Source of the DNA: Polyodon spathula
Lineage: Eukaryota; Chordata; Actinopteri; Acipenseriformes; Polyodontidae
Direction of reading: 5' to 3'
Assembly (NCBI RefSeq): GCF_017654505.1
Contig: NC_054539.1
Coordinates: 67,017,756-67,081,755 of the forward strand
Length of the DNA stretch: 64,000 bases
Positions 47,790-59,165 of this stretch are shown here, piece by piece. The number at the start of each line of letters is the position of its first letter. The stretch's first letter is position 1. The position numbers and the translations under genes were made by a program. Under the pieces are notes generated by a model. That model was not told the origin of the DNA. It worked only from the letters and a program-made list of their open reading frames with translations, and ran no database searches.

Positions 47790-50177
47790 TTTATTCTTAA
47801 GGCAATTGGTGCTGAAGAAGCTGAAGATGACAGTGCAAATAATTCATTTTCACAACAGAGAACAGTGCCTAGAAAATCATAATCTCTTTCAGCTCATTCT
47901 TATCGGGTGTATGAACCAATATGTATATCTTATCTGAAGAAAATCAAATACCTGAGGAACAAGGACACAAGAGAACCAGCAACACAATGTGTTGAGATGT
48001 GCTCAGATGAGGCTGTATGAGAGGCTGCAACAGAGAAACTGGACTGCAGAATACTTGCTGTTGTTTCCAGGGAGTTAGTGGCAGCAGAAGCTCATGTAGG
48101 GTTGCAAAATGAAGTGCAGAGATGATCAGAGACAATCGATCACACCGATCGTTGCATCAAAGGTTTATTGCAGTGGTCATCAAAATACAGACCGCTCCGG
48201 AGAATAACAGTCACTTCATTAGTAACTAGTGTATTCTGCCGGGGTAAGGCACATACATGGGTTATATAGTTTCTACATAAAATTCCCTGCTCCACTTCAA
48301 CCTGGAATTTATGACCTAGCAAGCAGGCATTGCCCTTCTTCTACCATCCCCCCACTGCCCCTGGACATCTGACCCAACCTTAATGGTGTACTGAAACATT
48401 CCACCCTTCCCCCCTCCTTTCACAAATTCCTTACTAAACATTGTAAAACCGCACCCAAACGATCGTTGGTTGATACTGCTATCCTGTTCGGTTCCTTCAC
48501 TCATTACCATAGCTCAGGCTGTCGTGATTACACAAACGCAGTCACTATTAAATTATGCTGATATAGATGCTGACACTGAGTACCCCAAAACAGAACATAC
48601 TGCACATGAGAAACTGTACAAATTCATCAGAAATAACATCTTTAAGAGTCCTTGAGTTCTGGTGATGGAAAATATGAAACTGAAGGAGACAGTAGAGCTT
48701 CAAAGATGTAGAGTCTACAAAGCGCTCCTTGTAAGAAATGTCATGACCCACTGCCAAAGCAGAATCTCAAAACAGTCAGCAATGCCAACAAGAAGAAAAT
48801 TACCTACAAAGCATGTGCCCAGGAGATCATCAACATGGATCGCAGTTTGTTTGCACACATGATTATAATTGCCCAGAGCAGAAACCATGAACTAAAAGAA
48901 GTGTTGTCATATCTTGGTGGCCCTCCACCATGGCCCTTGGCAAAAGTAGATGGAGCTCTAAGGCAACAAGCAAACCTGCCCTTGATAAAGAAATACAGAA
49001 GAATGTGGTCCAGCAGAATCACCTCCATAACAGTCTGTCTGTCTCATAGATGGCATGGTCCTGCTGCAGAAGCTGAAAGGAAACCACAAGACTTTTGCTG
49101 AACTGACAAACTATGCACTGTCATATGCATTGATGGAAGGCTCTGGCAGTAGACGCATTGATGTCATATTTGATGTGTACAGGAAGACCTCAATCAAGAA
49201 TGGATAAGGGTAAGGAGGGGTGCAGGAGCGGGTACCCAGTTCAAGAACATTGTGCCAGGTCACAGTGTGCAGCAGCGGCGAAAGTTCCTGTCCAGTCCTG
49301 GCAATAAGGAAAGTCTGATCAAGTGACTGGTGAATGAGTGGAAACAACCCAAGAACAAAGGGAAATTAGTTGGCAAAGAACTGAATGTGACATGCATGGA
49401 ATCGTGATTTAAAATATCAGAGAATGGATCTGAAGAAATTGAGGATTTGAGATCCACAGCAGATACAAGGGTCATGCTTCATCCAGCCTCATCAGAACAC
49501 CAGGCAGTGAAGATTGTGTCTGATGACACAGTTCTAGTGCGTGTGAGGCTTTCAGTGAAGAAATCCAGTGCTCAATTTACCAAAAAAGTGGAACACAAGC
49601 TTGCATCAAGTAAAAGGTCAAAAAGGTTGGTCTCTTGGCCTGGCTGTCAGCATGGCATTTCTTGGCTATCACACAGTAAGTGCATTTGCTGGACGTGGAA
49701 AGGTATCTGCCCTGAAAATTATCAAGGCACATCCAGAATACCAAGAAGCCATCAAACAACTCGGTGTGGAATGGAATCTACCATCAGAGTTGTTAAAACC
49801 TTCAATCACTCACCTGTCTCTTATAAAATGCTAAGGCATCAACCAGTGATGTGAATGATCTGCGTTACAAATTCTGCCGTGCCAAGAAGGGTGAGATGGA
49901 GTCATGGCAGTTGTTCCTTCTCCAATGGGGAATGGTTGGATTGTTGAGAAAGATAATGACAAAGAACACATTGGAATAGATTGGGTTGATGTGCCAACTT
50001 TTATCTTGCAAATGTTCAAGGACATGCAAAACACCCAACTGTCCATGCCTTGCAAATGGACTGAAATGTACCAACTTGTGCACTCAGAAAACCTGTACAA
50101 ACCAGGTCAATGATGATGAGTTCTCTGACAACTATGAAGATGAAAATGGAAAGGAAACAGATGAAGAATGGAGTTAA
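47790..50177 (+). pseudogene. Decayed member of a repeated gene family with Cys-rich C-terminus
   Basis: Pieces in several + strand frames appear in a consistent order: RNKDTREPATQCVEMCSDEA, CRILAVVSRELVAAEAHV, ELKEVLSYLGGPPPWPLAKV, GSGSRRIDVIFDVYRKTSIK, VMLHPASSEHQAVKIVSDDT, GLAVSMAFLGYHTVSAFAGR and a tail with CKCSRTCKTPNCPCLANGLK. From memory these are blocks of a multicopy protein family of unknown function in fish and marine invertebrates, where the centre reads HTVSGCDxxSAFxGKGK. Here the GCD triplet is deleted. Multiple frameshifts and stops (for example near 48000 and 49205) rule out a functional product. A solo LTR interrupts it at 48125-48531. Origin as a mobile element or retrocopy is possible: no introns are evident. 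Confidence 0.65.
48125..48531 (-). mobile_element. Solo LTR inserted in the decayed gene
   Basis: On the minus strand it begins TGTAATCACGACAGCC and ends GTCTCTGATCA. It has a TATA box ('actatataaccc', about 48261) and an AATAAA signal (about 48166) followed by a G/T-rich stretch. No internal retroviral region is present. The gene remnant resumes on the other side, so the insertion came later than the gene copy. No clear target-site duplication. Confidence 0.6.
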
Positions 50178-50519
50178 CTAGTGATGAAAATACCTACAAA
50201 ATTTTGCTTATTATAGTTAATGTAATCTTGTAAGTACGATGAGTCTGCACTATATCTTGTATTGTCAGTTTTAACAATTGTGAAATATACAGTGCAAAGG
50301 GCTTTTATGTTGATAACTAATAGAATACTTCTCAGTTATGTTTCATATCCTAGTTTATATGGGTGACATAAACACAATGTTGTAATTTTATGTTGCGTAA
50401 GATAGTTGAAACATGATTTTACACAGTGTTTGTAAGTAAAATAGTTTTACATATATAATAATTACACCAGATAAAGTTTACATTTTATTATAAAACTGTG
50501 TATCACACAAATGTATGGT

Positions 50520-51212
50520 TCTGGCAGGGTGGACAATTCACTGACACAGATATGAAACTTTATTTTCAACGCTGCTCAGGCGCACTGATTTATTTCTGCC
50601 CCTCAGAGGGTGCTGTTGTCTGGGGCCTGAGTACTGGCAACAGTAAACAGGATCACTGTGTAACCAATGCTGGTACACAGTCCAGTTGCACAGACAAGTG
50701 CTCACAAATAATAATGAAAACAGAAGGCAAAAGAAAAAGGGAAAATAAAACACAATAACAAAACTACAAATAAAAGTTAATTTCCCCCACTGTTGCTATT
50801 TATACAGCTCGGGTTTTCAGCCTGCGTTTTGCTATTCACCAGCTATCCTCGTTGGGGTTGCCAGGTTTCCCCACTAACTAGACACGTCCCGATTCGGGTA
50901 CGTAATTATGATTACTTTCGTGGTTTTGATTCTTGGGTTCGGCTGTTCTCCTCAATCTCCTCATGACCAGGGCCTTCACAGTGATTCTTCCTAGATGGGC
51001 GGGGCTGAGGAATAACAAAGCACAGTTTAAACAGGTCAGGTTCCCCCAAGGCCTCCCTCCCGACCATACAGAGAGAGGGAGAGAACACATGCTCACCCAA
51101 CATCTCCATGTCTTCGCCATGATCGACAGGTGGATCTTGCAGGGCTACCGACCACTCCCCCACAGGATCATGCATGATGTCAGATAGTAGGCACAGGTCT
51201 CGCCCTGTTACA
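50520..51212 (-). mobile_element. Solo LTR with 5-bp target-site duplication
   Basis: On the minus strand it starts TGTAACAGGGCGAGACC, contains TATAAATAG (about 50800) and AATAAAG (about 50557), and ends near CACCCTGCCAGA. The direct pentamer ATGGT flanks it at 50515-50519 and 51213-51217. The length of 693 bp and the signals fit an LTR of a retrovirus-like or gypsy element. No internal region is present. Confidence 0.7.
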
Positions 51213-51217
51213 ATGGT

Positions 51218-52479
51218 CTTAATACTTTTTGCTTCAGGATTGCAGAATGTTGTTTTCACAAAATGGACATAAAATTAATATTAGTGGTAGACTAATTTCT
51301 TTGGTGTTAATTTTTGTTTTTATGTAATTGCGGAATAAAAACTTCTTCTAGTAAGAAGCATTGGAATTTCTGTTTTCTCAAATGTTTTTAAGTCTAGATT
51401 CATCATAATAAAAATGTTTTACAATGACCAACATGTTCTCCAATACAATATATGACAATGAGTTGTGAATCGCATCTCACATTTTGACATTATACGCTAA
51501 CCACTTTATTATCAAAAGTAAAGACGGAGGACCAAAATTAGTTTTGTTCATTCAGAATGCAGTAAATGCAAGTATTTTTGTACTATTATGTAAATAATTT
51601 TAGTACTAGATGAAAATATTGTACATAGTATATCTGGACAGGCCCTATTTGACATCATGTACTGCCCCCACAAATTGCTATCATACCAATTCAAAAATAC
51701 ATGTTAACATTTGCCCCTCCAGGTGGTACTGATAGGTCAAATTTTAGGCCAATCAAAAACTCTCTCTGGCCTTTTGAAGAGGAATTAATCACACAAATAT
51801 GGAAAATAGCAATTTAAATGTATTAGGAGAATTGAAAGGATTGTTCAGGATTTAGCAATGTGTGTTTTGAAAATAAGTTAGCAATTTCAGTTTTTGCATT
51901 AAATGTTTTGATAATTGTATTTTGGGAATTGAGCTTTTGCAACTACAATTGTTATTTGTTCATTACAACCTTATACACTCTTCAAACTACCTACATACAT
52001 GCACTTTATTCCCAATCATGTTTTTAGACGCACAACGATTGCATTTTGAGAGGAACGATAGTTCCTTACACCAAGTTATTAGTGAGAACTGTCAGAGACT
52101 CTCTATTCAGCAAGGATAGTCTACGTGTTGCCCGGGTGTTGGTACAGCAAAGGTAAATCAGCCAAAATTATCTTTTCACTTTAAAGAAAAGGTCTGGCAT
52201 GCATGGAATTTGAAACTATAACCTTCACTTTGCAAGTGTGTTGTGTTATACTATCATCAGTGCTACCTGAGAAAACAATTAGTATTTTGAAAGATGAAGT
52301 CCGTCAGCTGAGAATTTTCGGGACACTTATTTTTTACATTTTGGAGATTTTGGAGATTTTTCCAGTCATCGTCATCATCATCATCACCACTCTCAGATTT
52401 CTGAATTCTTGATTTCTGAAAAATGTTGGTTTCCTGTCAGTGTATCACTCATTGTGGTCCCTATTGGTGCAAGGAAATA
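51218..52479. other. AT-rich intergenic stretch, nothing recognised
   Basis: Only short reading frames and low-complexity TCATCATCATC near 52368-52388. Confidence 0.55.
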
Positions 52480-52552
52480 CATAAGAACATAAGAACATAA
52501 GAAAGTTTACAAACGAGAGGAGGCCATTCAGCCCACCTTGCTCGTTTGGTTG

Positions 52553-54241
52553 TTAGTAGCTTATTGATCCCAGAATCTCATCAAGCAGCTTCTTGAAGGA
52601 TCCCAGGGTGTCAGCTTCAACAACATTACTGACCCTCATGATTCTCTGTGTAAAAAAGTGCCTCCTATTTTCTGTTCTGAATGCCCCTTTGTCTAATCTC
52701 CATTTGTGACCCCTGGTCCTTGTTTCTTTTTTCAGGTCGAAAAAGTCCCTTGGGTCGACATTGTCAATACCTTTTAGAATTTTGAATGCTTGAATTAGGT
52801 CGCTGCGTAGTCTTCTTTGTTCAAGACTGAACAGATTCAATTCTTTTAGCCTGTCTGTATATGACATGCCTTTAAAGTCTGGAATAATTCTGGTTGCTCT
52901 TCTTTGCACTCGTTCTAGAGCAGCAATATCTTTTTTATAGTGAGGTGACCAGAACTGAACACAATATTCAAGATGAGGTCTTACTAGTGCATTGTATAGT
53001 TTTAACATTACTTCCCTTGATTTAAATTCAACACTTTTCACAATGTATCTGAGCATCTTGTTAGCCTTTTTATAGCTTCCCCACATTGTCTAGAAGAAGA
53101 CATTTCTGAGTCAACAAAAACTCCTAGGTCTTTTTCATAGATTCCTTCTCCAATTTCAGTATCTCCCATATGATATTTATAATGTACATTTTTATTTCCT
53201 GCGTGCAGTACCTTACACTTTTCTCTATTAAATATCATTTGTCATGTGTCTGCCCAGTTCTGAATCTTGTCTAGATCATTTTGAATGACCTTTGCTGCTA
53301 CAACAGTGTTTGCCGCTCCTCCTACTTTTGTGTTATCTGCAAACTTAACAAGTTTGCTTAATATACCAGAATCTAAATCATTAATGTAGATTAGGAATAG
53401 CAGAGGACCTAATACTGATCCCTGTGGTACACCACTGGTTACCACACTCCATTCTGAGTTTTTACCTCTAATCAGTACTTTCTGTTTTCTACATGTTAAC
53501 CACTCCCTAATCCATGTACATGTGTTTCCTTGAATCCCTACTGCGTTCAGTTTGAGAATTAATCTTTTTTAAAAGCTTTCTGGAAATCTAAATAAACCAT
53601 GTCATTATCCATTATCGATGTTGCATCCTCAAAAAAATCAAGCAAGTTAGTTAGACACGATCTCCCTTTCCTAAAACCATGTTGACTGTCTCCCAGGACC
53701 CGTTACCATATAGGTAATTTTCCATTTTGGATCTTATTATAGATTCCATAAGTTTGCATATAATAGAAGTCAGGCTTACTGGTCTGTAGTTACCTGGTTC
53801 AGTTTTGTTTCCCTTTTTGTGGATCGGTATTACGTTTGGAATTTTCCAGTCTGTCGGTACCACCCCTGTGTCAAGAGACTGCTGCATGATCTTGGTTAGC
53901 GGTTTGTAAATTACTTATTTCATTTCTTTGAGTACTGTTGGGAGGATCTCATCCGGCCCAGGGGATTTGTTTATTTTAAGAGCTCCTAGTCCCTTTAACA
54001 CTTCTGCCTCGGTTATGCTAAAGTTATTTAAAACTGGATAGGAACTGGATGACATGTGGGGCATGTTGTCCGTATCTTCCTTTGTAAAAACTTGTGAAAA
54101 GTAATCATTTAATATATTTGCTATTTTGTTTTCTTCATCTATGATTTTGCCATTTGTATCTCTTAGACATTGAACCTCCTCTTTGATTATTCTCTTGCTG
54201 TTGTGATATTGGAAAAACATTGGTTTTAGCCCCCTTAGCAA
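52553..54241 (-). pseudogene. CR1 reverse transcriptase region
   Basis: Frames read VVPTDWKIPNVIPIHKKGNK and NYRPVSLTSIICKLMESII (RT motifs 1-2), then GVPQGSVLGPLLFLIYINDL (motif B region) and KFADNTKVGG. In the last the catalytic FADD is FADN, losing one Asp. The C-terminal part follows: LYNALVRPHLEYCVQFWSP, LERVQRRATRIIPDF and RLKELNLFSLEQRRLRSDLI. At least three breaks separate these pieces. Confidence 0.9.
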
Positions 54242-54381
54242 TGTTCATTTCTATTTCTCTCTTGGCCTTTCTAACTTCCTTTTTGATTTGCGTTTGCAGT
54301 TCCGTGTACTCTTTCTGTGTACTTTCTTTTTGGTCCCTTTTTAATGCCCTGTAAAGTGCCTTTTTTCGCTGAATATTTTTT

Positions 54382-55181
54382 TTAAATTGATCTATTAAAC
54401 CATTTTGGCAATTTAGTTTTACATTTAGATTTGTTTACTTTAGGGATGTAATTGTTTTGTGCCTCTAGTACTACATTTTTGAAGAACAACCATCCTTTTT
54501 CTGTGGATGTTTTCTCTATTTTACTCCAATCTACTTCTGTTAGTCTCTGTTTCATACCTTCATAGTTTGCTTTTCTAAAATTGTAAACCTTAGCTTTAGT
54601 CATTACTTTTGGGCTTTTAAAAAACACTTCAAATGAGACCATGTTGTGGTCTGAGTTTACTAGTGGTTCTCTGACCTCTGTTTTAGTTATTCTGTCTTCG
54701 TTATTTGAAAAGACTAAATCAAGGCATGCCTCCCCTTTAGTCGGTGCCTTGACAAATTGTGTTAGGAAGCAGTCATTTGTCATTTCCACCAATTCAATTT
54801 CATCAGTCGTGCTCCCCACCGGGTTTTCCCATTTTATATGGGGAAGTTGAAATCCCCCATTACTATGGCTTCTCCTTTGCTACATGCATTTCTAATGTCA
54901 TTGTATAACAGATTATTTTGCTCACCGTCTGAATTTGGAGGTCTATACCATGCTCCTATTATTATGCCCTTTTAATTTTTGTCAGTTATTCTGACCCATA
55001 TTGATTCGGCTTTGTTTTCTTTGTCCAGGTTTAACACCTGGGCTTCAAGACTGTTTCTTATGTATAGCGCTACCCCTCCTCCTCTTCTGCCCTGCCTGTC
55101 TTTCCTATACAGTGTATACCCACAAATATTATATTCGTCCCCATCACTCTCAGACAACCAAGTTTCTGTAACACCTATCAC
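54382..55181 (-). pseudogene. CR1 APE-type endonuclease region
   Basis: Visible blocks are ETWLSESDGDEYNICGYTLY, GGGVALYIRNSL and, after a break, LDLVFSNNEDRI with LVNSDHNMVSFEV. The latter holds the SDH catalytic motif of apurinic/apyrimidinic-like endonucleases. An in-frame stop or frameshift lies between 54820 and 54970. Confidence 0.85.
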
Positions 55182-55345
55182 ATCATAGTTACTTGTTAGT
55201 GCAGTAGCTTCAAGTTCTAAAATTTAGTTTCTGATACTTCCAGCATTTAGATAAATACATTTAATGGTTGTCTTACCTGAGTTGTTGTCCTTGTTTTGAT
55301 GCGGTCTCCCTTCTGTTTTTTTGTTGATTTCTCCCCCCTTCCTTT

Positions 55346-56117
55346 CTAGTTTAAATGCTTCTGAACCTGTTCGAGGATCTTTTCTCCAAGTAGACTGGTT
55401 CCCTTGTTATTTAAGTGCAGTCTGTCCCGTCTATACAGATAGTCCTCATTGTAGAATGTGGTCCAATGATCAAGATAAGTGAAGCCTTCCCGTGTGCACC
55501 ACGTCTTCAGCCATGCGTTTAGATTAATTATTTCCAGCTGTCCATATGGTCCTTTGCAAGGTGCCGGTAGTATACCAGAAAATACCACAGTTTTGGTTTT
55601 CTCTTTTAATTTCCTTCCTAGCTCTCTGAATTTGTTTTGCAGGGATTTTGGTCTTTCTCTTCCAATGTTGTTTGTACCGATGTGGACGACTACTACCGGG
55701 CCGTCTCCTATTCGTTCTAGGAGCCTGTCCACGTTCTCAGTGATGTGCTTGACCGAGGCTCTGTTGTAGTAAGGGGGTCCAAACTGCGAATTGAACTTGC
55801 TGTGTTTGTCAATATGGAGTCCCCCAACAATCATGACCTCCCTTCTTTTTGCTGTCTGGTCACCACTGTCAATAGGGTCCTGGATGTTGTTCCTTTCGCT
55901 CTCTTGTTGTTGGTTTTGCTCATCAGAATTTTGAAGTGACTCAAATTTGTTGGTTGTTTTGATTTCTGGTGGTTGTGTTTGACGAAGTTTCTTTTTTTCC
56001 CTGCTTCTGCCTACCTGAACCCAGCTGTTCTGACCTTCTATCTGATATGGGCTGATGAGAGTAATACTATTTGTGGTCCCAACTGGACAAAAAGGAACGT
56101 TAATTTGTGAGAATTAG
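55346..56117 (-). pseudogene. CR1 ORF1 with esterase-like domain
   Basis: From a variable linker the frame continues into MIVGGLHIDKHSKFN, where the family has a GDS nucleophile block (here GGL). It goes on to VVVVHIGTNNIGRERP, VVFSGILPAP and RRDRLHLNNKGTSLLGEKIL, which match the GTND-like and DxxH blocks of SGNH esterases. CR1 and related LINEs are known to carry such an esterase in ORF1. The Ser nucleophile appears lost. A frame stays open upstream to about 56117. Confidence 0.8.
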
Positions 56118-56344
56118 CTATGCTGAAGGATAGCCTATATATTTGGTAAAAGTAAAACATAAATAAATACATTAATAAATATTGAAATAAATGAATACAT
56201 AATTGAGCAGCTCAAGCAGCTAGTGGACCTTCAGAGTAGGGGTCCTGTCTATTTGACTTTGTCACTAACACTCTGTCGCCCAAGTACCACAAGCACACCA
56301 TTCCCCTTCTGCCTTTGCAGGTGTCCTGTGAAATATTAGGATGG

Positions 56345-57080
56345 ATATTATTTGCTAATTCATGAAAGTGGAAAAGAGATTCCTCTCCATGTGTCCATAT
56401 TCAGAAAATGTCATCCACGTATATAGTCTAAAGGTTTCTGGTATACTTTACTCAACAACATATCCTCCCATTTACAATGTGCTTGCAAAATGCATGCCTA
56501 ACTTTGAGCCTATTGCTGTGCCATCATTCTGCTTGAAACACATATGTAAAATAACTACTTCCTTCAATTATCTTGATCATATTTAATACCTCTTCTGTTG
56601 GTATTGTGTTCTTCTCCTTTCTGTTATCCAGTGTCTCTTTGCATGCCTCTAAAGTTTCATTCCTAGGAACACTGGGGTACAGGGATTTTACATCCATGCA
56701 AAATAAAATAGTATTCTCTGGAAGTTTATTCTTTAATCCTATTCAGATCATGTGTTGTACCTTTAACATTTTAGTTTGTACTTCTTCATATATATTTATA
56801 TTTTGCAATTCAGTCCCTACTGCCTTCATATAATCAATGTTGTTCATTACTACCACCCGAGAACCTTTATCGGATAATGATATCATCATCCTCTATTAGT
56901 TCTTTTAGATCTTTTTCTTCATTTGTAGTTAAACTAAGTTCACTTTTTAAGCCTTTTATTGTTTCATTTCTAACTACTTCTATGTACAATCTAACCATTT
57001 ATATCTTCCATCTGGAGGAGTCCAATTCGCTTTCTTTTGATTTGTATTCCACATTAATTTGCCTGTCCTGAATCTGTGTA
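56345..57080 (-). mobile_element. Penelope-like element, reverse transcriptase relic
   Basis: On the minus strand, motifs typical of Penelope-like RTs occur in order: IIIRDKGSRVVVMNN near 56870, CMDVKSLYPSVPRNETLEAC near 56680, then QNDGTAIGSKLGMHFA near 56530. The catalytic YVDDIF, a stop, and IWTHGEESL follow near 56385-56421. The stop immediately after the YVDD box and a frameshift upstream of it inactivate the frame. The GIY-YIG endonuclease is not visible, and the CR1 5' end lies just downstream in the element's own direction. Confidence 0.85.
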
Positions 57081-57106
57081 TGTTTCCTCATAAAAGTATG
57101 GTTCCT

Positions 57107-57648
57107 GTGAGTAAAAGGCAGGATTTGAACCCTAACTAGTCATACTTTCACTCCAACTACATAATCGTTGTGCACTCAGATTCACATCTTAACCCATTCA
57201 ACAGACAAAACTACTATGTACATGTACCCTATCCAAACAGCAATACATTGCCTCAATATAGGTTTGACAGTTGTGCCTATTTGCTTTGTGCTGGGCAAGG
57301 TTGCCCCAGTGCTTTCTTGGCTTGTGCTTTTGATAACTCCACTTTAAATAGCTGTGCACTTTTGATAACTTGACATTTTTTCACATTTCCAATGTGTTTT
57401 TGTTTCAGATATCACTTCTTTATTAACTTAATGGAAAATAAAACACAAACACACACATACATTACGGGAATATCAAAATTGTTCAACCTATATTGAGGCA
57501 ATGTATTGCGATTTGGATCGGGTAAATGAAAATAGTAGCCTATTGAAAGTGTGGAAAGTGTTAAGATGTGAATCTGAGTGCATAGTGGTTATGTAGTTGA
57601 AGTGAAAGTGAGACTAGTTATGGTTGAACTCCTGCCTTTTACTCACAT
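57107..57648. mobile_element. Foldback element with ~160-bp inverted arms
   Basis: Left arm 57107-57263 ('gagtaaaaggcaggat' ... 'attgcctcaatatagg') is mirrored by 57488-57648 ('cctatattgaggcaat' ... 'cctgccttttactcac'). The spacer of about 225 bp includes 'cttgtgcttttgataact'. There is no coding capacity. Probably a MITE or a palindromic DNA transposon end pair. Confidence 0.8.
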
Positions 57649-57949
57649 AAAGTATTACTAGAGAAGGGACTGAAGTTTGTTTCAGATTGTATTTAGGCAA
57701 TATGAATAGGATGTAATTAGACCTTTAGTTTTGCTCCAGGTCCCCTGTGTAAACTTGCTTGTTACCTGGTTGTCACATAAGTATCATGTTGCAATTATAT
57801 GCAGCAGTAGCAGGTTACTGCTTATTATATACGTTATGTTATTGTTTATAAATGTTATCATGTAAAAACAGAAAGGAAATTGTAAATCCAGTACCTACTA
57901 TTGGGTAATTAAACAAACACGAGGAAATACGTGAATACATGAACTTGCT

Positions 57950-58172
57950 AGACAGGTGTACTCTCTGTTCCTCTTGCTGTTTCAGGAAGTTTCATTAAGG
58001 CGTGTCTTGCACAGTACTCCTCCGCTGCCGGAGGATTCCACATGCCTTTGAAAACTGAACCGCAGAAATGTAAAGGGATTTCTAATACAGAGTCGATACT
58101 TTTTTTACTACAGGTTACGAAGAGAAATCTTCCACTACACCTATGCGGAACAGAAAACTTGCAATCAGAAAG
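57950..58172 (+). other. Candidate 5'UTR exon of a downstream gene
   Basis: A non-repetitive block ends in AATCAGAAAG|GTAAGA, a strong splice donor at 58172/58173. An internal acceptor-like 'tttttttactacag' at 58094-58112 offers an alternative start for a shorter exon. No initiator frame of note is present, so it would be untranslated. The next suitable acceptor is at 62900, in front of a signal-peptide exon. No TATA box was found. Identity as a first exon is inferred. Confidence 0.4.
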
Positions 58173-58974
58173 GTAAGAAACAGTTTAATGTATTTTATTG
58201 TTACCATAGCTGTTAAAAACAAACAAAGAAATATCAAATAACCTTCTATCGTTTGATTTAAAGGCTGTTTTCGTTTCAATTGATGTTATTGGGTTGGTGC
58301 ACTCAAGTTTTGCCAAGTTTTATGCAACTAGGATTTCTTGTACCAGTAGTGTACCTGGTGCTTTACAAACCCGGAACTGTTATACAGTACATGAGGAATG
58401 CCCTAATATTAGGGCATTTTACCGCTGTGTTGTTTGTACAAATTCTGTGAAAGAAAAATTGAACTGGCAATGATACAAAATACACAATGAAGTAATAGTG
58501 AATATCACATTCTTCTCCTGACAGATAGTGACATAAAAACAGATCTAGAAATACTTATGAGAAGTTGTTTTTTTTTACCTAGATGGTACATTTTATATAC
58601 AGTAATTTAAAACCTATTTAATTAGACAGTAGTACTGTTCAAAACTATTCAGCATGTAAAAAGTAATGATGCTGTCCAGAATGTGATTCGAATTGGTTTC
58701 ACATGCTCAAGGGACCACCTTTAAACAGTCTTTATTGACAGATTGGGTTTATTCTTATTTTCCATGTGAAGTAGGGATCTTGACACTAAAATACAAAGTA
58801 TTACACTTCTCACAAGGAGAAATGTTTTTCATATATTGTAGTGCAGAAATGTGGCTACAAATAGCTTGGCTTGTTATGCTATTTTGATGAGTTGACTTTT
58901 TATACAATACAGTTTATGGCATTCTTCATTTTCATTTTTTCATTAGTGTCAGTAAATAGTATTACAGTTAAACC

Positions 58975-59165
58975 CCTTTAATGTATTTCCAATTGTGTGT
59001 GTGTGTGTGTGTTTTATTATTTGTTTTAGTGGATTTGTTTGCTTAAACCTTTATACTGGCACCCTTGCCCTGTTTTTTTAGTTAAATGTGCGCACCAGCG
59101 ATTAAACTGAAGCTTTTTCTGACTCATTCTTGATGCTATCCTGCTACATATGGTGTCAGTGGGAT
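58975..59165 (+). mobile_element. LTR 3' end plus primer-binding site, fragment
   Basis: The tail 'tgatgctatcctgctaca' is followed after two bases by TGGTGTCAGTGGGA (59151-59164), the same primer-binding form as in the gypsy copies. An ATTAAA lies near 59101. Only this edge of the element is recognisable. Confidence 0.4.

Larger units (their letters stand above)
52480..56120 (-). mobile_element. CR1-type LINE, nearly complete but inactive
   Basis: Transcribed from about 56120 down to the 3' end at 52480, where octamer repeats (acataaga type) form the tail. In order on the minus strand: an ORF1 part with an SGNH-esterase-like domain, an APE-type endonuclease, reverse transcriptase and the 3' tail. 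Stops and frameshifts divide the frames. The element is 3.6 kb and probably lacks its 5' end. The 3' sequence beginning 'gaaagtttacaaacgagagg' is, as I recall, common in sturgeon and related DNA. Confidence 0.92.
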
